Position numbers and translations under genes: made by a program
Origin: Lentimicrobiaceae bacterium
GTDB taxonomy: Bacteria; Bacteroidota; Bacteroidia; Bacteroidales; Lentimicrobiaceae
Length of the DNA stretch: 5,358 nucleotides
NCBI GenBank assembly: GCA_028697695.1
Contig: JAQVEI010000193.1
Span: 1-5,358 of the forward strand
Reading direction: 5' to 3'
Notes under the pieces: generated by a model
The model's database searches: none
What the model saw: the letters and a program-made list of their open reading frames with translations, nothing else
Told to the model about the DNA's origin: nothing
Shown here: piece after piece, positions 1 to 5,358 of the stretch
Layout: each line of letters starts with the position of its first letter
Position numbering within the stretch: the first letter of the stretch is position 1

Positions 1-1300
1 ATACCAATGTTTTAGTATCATTATTCACTGTAAAGAGGTTGGCTGGCGCATCTTCGTCCCAATTGGTGAATGCATCACCGATACCATAAACCTCTGCCGG
101 AGTAATGGACAATTTTGTCTGATTGTCTCTTAAGTTCAGCACAACCATATACATACCACTTTGAGCGATATCCATATTTCCGTCCAGGTCGGTCACAGCC
201 ACACCATTGGCATCATATTCAGTTACATCACCAAATCCGAGGTTGGGAGCTTTCCAGTCTGCGGCAGATACTTTAAATCCGCCACCAGCTTCGATATACA
301 GTATTTTCCAGTAGATTCCTTCTGAGGGAGCACCACCGGCAATTTTATGCATAATGGCATCCTCTTTGGTTCCGGGGGTATCCCATCCATAAGCTGTACC
401 TGCTCCTACCAAATACATAGCTTCGGGATATTCAGGCAATGGCTCGGCTTCTGATTCAAAGGTATAAGTAGCCGTCATGGGTGAACCCAGGGTGTAAGTC
501 ATGGTAATTTTATAATTGGCGTAGGTATCATTTGGGATATCGGCACCACCGGGTATCAATGCATTGATTCCACCGCCCAGGTTGGTGTTTACCTTAATAC
601 CTTTTTCTCCGCCACCAAGGTCAAAATCAGGGTCGAGAATGATTTTCCAGCCGTTTGAGTAACGGAACTTAAATTTGTCCTTCCCCATGGTAATGGATGG
701 GATGGTATAAGTCATGGTGTTCAAATCAAAAGCAGGTGTTTCAAAGGGTGTACTCTCACCCCAACCACCGGGCGTTGCTCCACCTATTACGCCCCATTTA
801 ACCGGAGCAATTACCACTTTTTTCAATTCGGTATCAATTACAACATGGTATAGTCCATCAGCAGGCACAGTGAAAGCGGTAGCTGTTTCTGTGTAGGAAC
901 CTCTCCAAAAGTCAACTTTTGGTTCATCATTATCACGTTCAGCTTCGGGAACAACGGCAAAATCAGCGCCAGGACCATAGGTAGTTCTCACACTGCCTTC
1001 AACGGTAACGATGTTGAATCCAGGATTTCCGGCCTTTATGGCTACATATTTCTCCAGCAACTGAGCACGGTCAGTTTGTGTAACTTCGTTGCGAGTAACG
1101 GTCATTTTTCCTTTAACGTCAAAATCGACCAACGCGGTGGAACCACCTTTAATATATACGCCATCGAGTACAATGGGTTTGTTCGGATCTATATCGTCAT
1201 CATCGTCATCTTTACATGAAGTAACGACAAACGCCATTCCGATAATCATGAGCATAGCCCATGTTAGTTTAAAAAATTTACTTAAATTCACTTTTTTCAT
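1..1300 (-). CDS. SusE/SusF-family surface glycan-binding lipoprotein (3' end cut by the window)
   Basis: The frame is open from the ATG at 1298-1300 to the left edge (433 codons), with no stop reached. It has a lipoprotein leader: MKK, a hydrophobic segment at about 12-27, then lipobox V-T-S-C with Cys29. Lys30 and six Asp follow (31-36), matching the K-(D/E)2 surface-export signal described for Bacteroidota lipoproteins. After a short linker come an N-terminal beta-rich region (about 43-166), a module starting WGVIGGATPGGW (169 to about 283), another starting MYLVGAGTAYGW (295 to about 401), and the start of a fourth at VYGIGDAFTNW (404 on). This serial arrangement is typical of SusE/SusF proteins, which bind glycan at the cell surface beside the SusCD complex and are not enzymes. 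SusF of Bacteroides thetaiotaomicron has one N-terminal domain and three binding modules; the count here would fit that plan, but the end is unseen. An in-frame ATG at 1304-1306 would add two residues (Met-Ile); I chose the MKK start as the usual leader form. Position after SusD supports the call; starch as ligand is only a possibility. Confidence 0.9.
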   Translation of the reverse strand, partial: MKKVNLSKFFKLTWAMLMIIGMAFVVTSCKDDDDDDIDPNKPIVLDGVYIKGGSTALVDFDVKGKMTVTRNEVTQTDRAQLLEKYVAIKAGNPGFNIVTVEGSVRTTYGPGADFAVVPEAERDNDEPKVDFWRGSYTETATAFTVPADGLYHVVIDTELKKVVIAPVKWGVIGGATPGGWGESTPFETPAFDLNTMTYTIPSITMGKDKFKFRYSNGWKIILDPDFDLGGGEKGIKVNTNLGGGINALIPGGADIPNDTYANYKITMTYTLGSPMTATYTFESEAEPLPEYPEAMYLVGAGTAYGWDTPGTKEDAIMHKIAGGAPSEGIYWKILYIEAGGGFKVSAADWKAPNLGFGDVTEYDANGVAVTDLDGNMDIAQSGMYMVVLNLRDNQTKLSITPAEVYGIGDAFTNWDEDAPANLFTVNNDTKTLV

Positions 1301-1364
1301 AATCATTTTTTTTGTGGTTTATATAAGCAATTGATTGGTTTGAATTACAAAATTAATGAAAATT
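1301..1364 (-). other. SusD to SusE/F intergenic spacer
   Basis: This 64-nt AT-rich gap is the only sizeable non-coding stretch. On the minus strand it ends in an A-rich run (ACAAAAAAAATGATT) just before the SusE/F start, the kind of A-rich leader common before Bacteroidota genes that lack Shine-Dalgarno sites. I see no GC-rich hairpin followed by a T run, so no intrinsic terminator separates the genes and read-through from SusD is likely. At 1348-1355 the minus strand reads TAATTTTG, which fits the Bacteroides -7 promoter consensus TAnnTTTG, but I find no TTTG-like -33 element at the expected spacing. It may therefore be chance in AT-rich DNA. Confidence 0.6.
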
Positions 1365-2852
1365 TCACAGACCGAGATTAGGATTTGCATCAATGGCCCA
1401 TTTTGGTATAGGGAAAGTGCGTCTTTCGGCTGTTCGTGCAGGCTTTTCCCACCAGCTTTCTTCCCATTTTCCAAACCTTATCTGGTCCTGGCGGCGATGC
1501 CCCTCGAGCCACAATTCGCGGCCACGCTCGGCCAATAATTGTGCCAGAGTAGCTCCACTAAATGGAGCCACTGAAGCGCGCTGACGAATTGGGTTAATCC
1601 ATGCATCCCCGCTGCGCCCCTGTCGGATTTCGGTTTCAGCTTTCATCAAATAAAAGTCGCTCAGGCGGAAAAGCGGGAAATCATTGCTTAGATTTTCTTT
1701 GGCTCCAATGGCCACTTCGTATTTAATGACACGGGCACCTGTGGTTCGTATCTGCTTAGGAGTATATGCACCTTCATCCATCTTCAATGCAGGCAGATAG
1801 GGGTCTATAACCAATGGTTCACCGGTAATGCTCTCTATAATAGTTTCGCCTGATAGTGTAAGTTGAGGCCCATACAGGAAATAAGCGCTTTTCCTGATGT
1901 CTCCATCTTCATAGGTATCCCAGAATGTGGGCACTACTGCCAGTCCGTTCCAGGGGCCTACCGGCATGTCGAAAGTCAGGTTACTCTGGTAATGTAACGA
2001 ACGCATATGAATACGGAATCCTTCAAAGCTATCCTCGTCATAAGGGATAGAGAAAATAATCTCTGATGAACGTTCATTGTTGGTTTTAAAAGGCGCCAGA
2101 ACGTTACTTTCGAGCGTGTATGGGCCAGCCAGCACGCTATCACAATATTGGCCTGCCTTTTCCCATTGCGGGCTGCCAGTATAAACTCCTGCATTTAAAT
2201 AAAGTTTTGCCAGCAAAGCGTAGCCCATATAACGGGTGGCCATATATTTATTGTCTGAAGGTTTCAGGTATTTAAGATTAGACTCAACCACCTGTACAAT
2301 GCTGTCGAACATGGCAGCACGCTTTATTTTCATGGGTTCAAAATCAGCAGGAACATTTGCTGTGCTTAAATACGGAGCATCTCCATAATTATCCATTAAA
2401 AGGTAATAATAGAAAGAGCGCATCAATTCCACTTCGGCAATTTTTCCTTTAATTTGATCGCTGGGCGGAATTTGTTTGAGCATATCAATAATTTGGTTAC
2501 TCGAGGTAATACCTTCCCAGAAAGCAGACCACATACGGTTAACGCCTTCTGTATCGTTGGTCCATGAGTGAGTATGCATATCCAGCCATTTGCCGCCATC
2601 AAACCAATCGGAACCACGTGTAGGAGCACAAAATTCATCCGAACTGATTTCCTGTGCCAAAAACCACCAGCCTTCATCATCAGCCAGGGGCTGAAGCCTT
2701 TTGTAGGCATCCACAGTTAGATTGCCAACCTGAGCTTCATTTTCGGGGTATTTGTCGCCCGGAATCGAATCGAGGGGATCTACATCAAGTTTGGTACAAC
2801 CCGATGCAGCTACGATTGAAAGAAAAATTATGGAATAAAATATCTTTTTCAT
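1365..2852 (-). CDS. SusD/RagB-family outer-membrane nutrient-binding lipoprotein
   Basis: This is a complete 495-residue protein, a usual length for the family. The N-terminus is a lipoprotein leader: MKK, a hydrophobic stretch, then lipobox A-S-G-C with Cys19 as the lipidated residue. The N-terminal SusD-like helical region carries family patterns at about 141-162 (ELMRSFYYYLLMDNYGDAPY) and LLAKLYLNAGVYTG (213-226). The C-terminal SusD region shows FPLFRLSDFYLMKAETEIRQG-type sequence (about 392-412), RGRELWLEGHRRQDQIRF (443-460) and a closing FPIPKWAIDANPNLGL. An aromatic Gly-rich segment, PTRGSDWFDGGKW (77-89), lies where ligand-binding loops occur in starch-binding SusD. Family members sit on the cell surface as a lid on the SusC barrel and bind the glycan or other nutrient for import. 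The ATG at 2850-2852 is preceded by an A-rich stretch without a Shine-Dalgarno match, normal for Bacteroidota. It starts 11 nt after the SusC stop, so the two are probably translated from one mRNA. Cys19 is followed by TKLD, not a strong K-(D/E)2 export signal. Family assignment is firm; the ligand is unknown. Confidence 0.97.
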   Translation of the reverse strand: MKKIFYSIIFLSIVAASGCTKLDVDPLDSIPGDKYPENEAQVGNLTVDAYKRLQPLADDEGWWFLAQEISSDEFCAPTRGSDWFDGGKWLDMHTHSWTNDTEGVNRMWSAFWEGITSSNQIIDMLKQIPPSDQIKGKIAEVELMRSFYYYLLMDNYGDAPYLSTANVPADFEPMKIKRAAMFDSIVQVVESNLKYLKPSDNKYMATRYMGYALLAKLYLNAGVYTGSPQWEKAGQYCDSVLAGPYTLESNVLAPFKTNNERSSEIIFSIPYDEDSFEGFRIHMRSLHYQSNLTFDMPVGPWNGLAVVPTFWDTYEDGDIRKSAYFLYGPQLTLSGETIIESITGEPLVIDPYLPALKMDEGAYTPKQIRTTGARVIKYEVAIGAKENLSNDFPLFRLSDFYLMKAETEIRQGRSGDAWINPIRQRASVAPFSGATLAQLLAERGRELWLEGHRRQDQIRFGKWEESWWEKPARTAERRTFPIPKWAIDANPNLGL

Positions 2853-2863
2853 GTCATTGTTTT

Positions 2864-5358
2864 TTAGAAGCTTGCATTAATACCAAAAGTGAGGGTTCTT
2901 GTTTTTGGATAAACATTGTACTGGTCAATACCGTATGAAAGCCCATCAATGTAAGTTTCAGGATCAACACCCGAATAACCGGTTATGGTGATCAGGTTGT
3001 TGGCTACTACATAAACCCTTAATTTACTTAGCCATTCTACTTTTTTTACATCCACATTGTAACCAATGGAAATGTAGTCGAGTTTAAGGAAAGAGGCATC
3101 CTCAAGGTAAAAGTCAGCAATGGTTGCTCCGGTCACAGTCCGGCCATCTTTATACCAGTCAACTGCCTCAGGAAGCCCATTCAGCGAAGGCATATTTCCG
3201 GGAAAGTCAAAAAACATCCGGGTAGCATTGTAAACCTTGTTGCCAATCATTGACCTAAGGCCGAAATCCATGGTCCAGTTCTTATAAAAAGTAAAGGAGT
3301 TCGCCCATCCCAACTCTACATCCGGATTAGGAGAACCTGCAAAGTAACGTTTTGCCTTACCCAGTTCTGAAGTATATCCTCCGGAGGCAGTCTCATATAT
3401 AAATTCACCATCGATCATTGTTGCGTATTTAGGCAGGTAAAATGCGCCTACCTCTTGTCCCAGAGCAACCGCACTTACATAGTAGTTGTCGCCTACCATA
3501 CCTCTGCCCGAGATGTAACCTTCTTTCCTGATACCATCGGTATCAGTCACATGTTTGCCTAAATCGGTAAATTCTGATTTATTGTGCGAAGCTGTTAACG
3601 ATGACTTCCAGGAAAAATTGGGCCGGCTTACCACAAATGCCTGCACATACAATTCAATACCTTTATTTTGGATGGTTCCGGAGTTGGCAAAAGTCCGATC
3701 GGCAAGGTTAGGTGGTTTGGGCACCTGGTACTGGCCAATTAAGTCAGTGGTTTCTTTTCTGTAAACTTCAAGAGACCCGCTGATTTTACTGTTGAACATG
3801 GCAAAGTCAACTCCTATATTAATTTCGGAGGTTCTTTCCCATTTTAAATCCGGATTGTTGTTCCAGGCAGGCCGGAATGAGATGACCTGTTGTCCGGTTT
3901 CGGGGTTTATGGCAGGGCCTGCTGCACTCCATGCAACAGCACTTCTGTAGTCATCAAACGACTGATTTCCCGAGACACCATAGCTGGCTCTCAACTTCAA
4001 CTGGTCCAGCCAAAGGACATTCGACATAAAATCCTCATTCTGCAAATTCCAGCCAAGGGCTGCTGTTGGGAACCACCCCCAACGATTGTTTTCCCCAAAT
4101 TTTGTAGAACCATCACGACGCAAAGAAGCCGAAGCATAATATTTTGAACCATAGTTATACTGAATACGTCCAAAAAAACCTATGAGTCTGGAGAGATTTT
4201 TATAAGAACCAATATCTCCATATTTTATATCGAGCAATGAACCAAGGTTATTTGGCCCAAGATAGGGCGATTGACTGTTGGTAGCTTGTGCATGGAACCC
4301 ATCTCTGACATCTTCCTGCCATGAATATCCAAGGATAGCATCAAAATTGTGCTTATCCAATGCTTTAACATAGTTCAAAGTAGCTTCAAACAGGCGGCTG
4401 GAGGTGTTGTTGTAACCTCTGCGCGCATACCCGTTGTCGGCTGAAGCATACAGCCCTGATGGTCTGAAATAGTTAGATTCATTGTCGTTTCTTACGTATC
4501 CTATGCTGGCGCTGCCGATAAAACCTTTAAAGATTTCCAGGTCGGTTTTAAAACTTCCCAGGTAGCCTTTTGCCTGACGAGTATTGGTTACGCCCTCTAT
4601 CGTTGCCAAAGGGTTTTCATAGTTAAATTCTCTTTGAGTTTTATTAAAGGAGCCGTCCGGATTATATACCGGGTCGGTTGGGTTTCGGCTGATGGCCTGA
4701 TAAATAATATCGTCCTTATTCCATCCGCCATAGTTTTCGTAATCATTATTTTCAAATGATGCACCCATGCTTCCGCTAAGGGTAAGCCGGTTATTAAGAG
4801 CATGGTGAGTAAGGTTGATTTTAGCGCTGGTACGCTCCTTTTCAGTACCTTTCATTATACCCTGCCAGTTGGCATGTGTAATGGATGCATAATAGCTGCT
4901 GATTTCGTTGCCACCACTGAAACTAATGTTGTTGTCGGTGGTGATGCCGGTGCGGTAAATCTCATCCTGCCAGTCGGTATTGGCGCCACCATCTTTAAAT
5001 ACACTGTCAATGGTCCAGTTGGGATGCTCCAGTTGGGCTGCCTGTAGTTTTAATCCGGCAAAATTGCGAATTTCATCGGCAGAAAGCACATCCAGTTTTT
5101 TCGCCACCCGGTCGAAAGAGGTTTTACTATTGATGCTAACCAATGCTCCACCCTCTTTTCCTTTACCTCCACCCTTTTTGGTGGTTATCAGAATTACACC
5201 GTTTGAACCCTGTGAACCATAAATTGCAGTTGATGCAGCATCTTTAAGAATATTATAGCTTTCAATATCTTCCGGAGCTATGGTAGTGGGATCTGCATTG
5301 GGTATGCCATCAATAACGAATAAGGGTTGAGTTTTGGAATCAAAGCTGGGCGACCTCC
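2864..5358 (-). CDS. SusC/RagA-family TonB-dependent outer-membrane transporter (5' end cut by the window)
   Basis: The reading frame is open from the right edge to a TAA at 2864-2866, giving 830 visible codons. Visible residues 1-61 are the end of the plug domain: PLFVIDGIP (11-19), then PEDIESYNILKDAAS and YGSQGSNGVILITTKKG, a SusC family signature. The rest is the beta-barrel, with typical family stretches: NTDW and the SGGNE-YY region (about 126-156), RRDGSTKFG (about 413-421), LKLRASYGVSGNQ (about 453-465), NPDVELGWANSFTFYKN near the C-terminus, and a terminal Phe. Missing upstream are the signal peptide, probably a carboxypeptidase-D-like N-terminal domain, and the first half of the plug; family members usually have about 950-1100 residues. 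Members import oligosaccharides or other large nutrients across the outer membrane using TonB-ExbBD energy, in complex with a SusD lipoprotein. The SusD gene follows after 11 nt, implying one transcript. An in-frame TTG at 5141-5143 is an internal Leu codon, not the start, because plug motifs continue upstream of it. The substrate cannot be read from the sequence. Confidence 0.97.
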   Translation of the reverse strand, partial: RSPSFDSKTQPLFVIDGIPNADPTTIAPEDIESYNILKDAASTAIYGSQGSNGVILITTKKGGGKGKEGGALVSINSKTSFDRVAKKLDVLSADEIRNFAGLKLQAAQLEHPNWTIDSVFKDGGANTDWQDEIYRTGITTDNNISFSGGNEISSYYASITHANWQGIMKGTEKERTSAKINLTHHALNNRLTLSGSMGASFENNDYENYGGWNKDDIIYQAISRNPTDPVYNPDGSFNKTQREFNYENPLATIEGVTNTRQAKGYLGSFKTDLEIFKGFIGSASIGYVRNDNESNYFRPSGLYASADNGYARRGYNNTSSRLFEATLNYVKALDKHNFDAILGYSWQEDVRDGFHAQATNSQSPYLGPNNLGSLLDIKYGDIGSYKNLSRLIGFFGRIQYNYGSKYYASASLRRDGSTKFGENNRWGWFPTAALGWNLQNEDFMSNVLWLDQLKLRASYGVSGNQSFDDYRSAVAWSAAGPAINPETGQQVISFRPAWNNNPDLKWERTSEINIGVDFAMFNSKISGSLEVYRKETTDLIGQYQVPKPPNLADRTFANSGTIQNKGIELYVQAFVVSRPNFSWKSSLTASHNKSEFTDLGKHVTDTDGIRKEGYISGRGMVGDNYYVSAVALGQEVGAFYLPKYATMIDGEFIYETASGGYTSELGKAKRYFAGSPNPDVELGWANSFTFYKNWTMDFGLRSMIGNKVYNATRMFFDFPGNMPSLNGLPEAVDWYKDGRTVTGATIADFYLEDASFLKLDYISIGYNVDVKKVEWLSKLRVYVVANNLITITGYSGVDPETYIDGLSYGIDQYNVYPKTRTLTFGINASF

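Noticed and set aside
1301..1364. Possible intrinsic terminator in the SusD to SusE/F gap.
   Set aside because: The gap is AT-rich with only trivial palindromes such as CAATTG; there is no stable stem followed by a T run in the transcribed direction.
714..1538. Plus-strand open frames at 714-896, 1089-1334 and 1356-1538 (also 1393-1584).
   Set aside because: All lie mostly antisense to the SusE/F or SusD genes, show no recognisable domain, and have low-complexity or atypical composition; they are shadows of the minus-strand coding frames.
1976..4803. Minus-strand out-of-frame open stretches at 1976-2194, 2423-2710 and 4597-4803.
   Set aside because: They overlap SusD or SusC in another frame. 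The main frames carry intact family motifs across these regions, so there is no frameshift to explain.
5120..5185. Gly/Lys-rich run after the SusC plug (KKGGGKGKEGG) as an unusual insertion.
   Set aside because: SusC proteins commonly have a short basic, Gly-rich link at this point after the ITTKKG strand; this one is only slightly longer than usual.
2654..5222. Plus-strand open frames at 2654-2938, 3555-3764, 3890-4147, 4802-5047 and 4980-5222.
   Set aside because: They are antisense to well-supported SusD and SusC coding sequence and have no domain support or separate regulatory context.

Overview
This window looks like part of a polysaccharide (or other large nutrient) utilisation locus from a member of the Bacteroidota. 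It holds three co-directional genes, all read on the minus strand, so the transcriptional order runs from the right edge to the left edge. The lineage call rests on the gene families (SusC, SusD and SusE/F-type proteins, characteristic of this phylum), Bacteroidota-style lipoprotein leaders, A-rich stretches in place of Shine-Dalgarno sites before the start codons, and moderate GC. A Bacteroidales-type host is a reasonable guess, but the sequence alone does not fix the order or genus.

Layout in transcription order: (1) 5358 to 2864, a SusC/RagA-type TonB-dependent outer-membrane transporter. Its 5' end is cut by the window edge; the visible 830 codons cover the end of the plug domain and the whole beta-barrel to the stop. 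(2) 2852 to 1365, a complete 495-residue SusD-like surface lipoprotein, starting 11 nt after the SusC stop. (3) 1300 to 1, a SusE/SusF-family outer-membrane lipoprotein, starting 64 nt after the SusD stop. Its 3' end is cut by the window edge; 433 codons are visible. Only 75 bases are non-coding. I see no RNA gene, mobile element, CRISPR array or clear terminator. The operon promoter, any regulator and any glycoside hydrolase genes would lie outside the window.

How they work together (family knowledge plus inference): SusC and SusD homologues form an outer-membrane complex in which the SusD lipoprotein acts as a lid over the SusC barrel. The SusE/F protein is a surface-anchored accessory binder built from several beta-sandwich modules. 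The order C-D-E/F is that of the starch utilisation (sus) operon, and an alpha-glucan substrate is possible, but the window contains no enzyme that would establish it.

I did not find an undescribed system. The points worth a second look are the surface-export signal and repeated modules of the SusE/F protein, an aromatic loop in the SusD protein, a weak promoter-like match in the 64-nt gap, and start-codon traps that could mislead automatic annotation.
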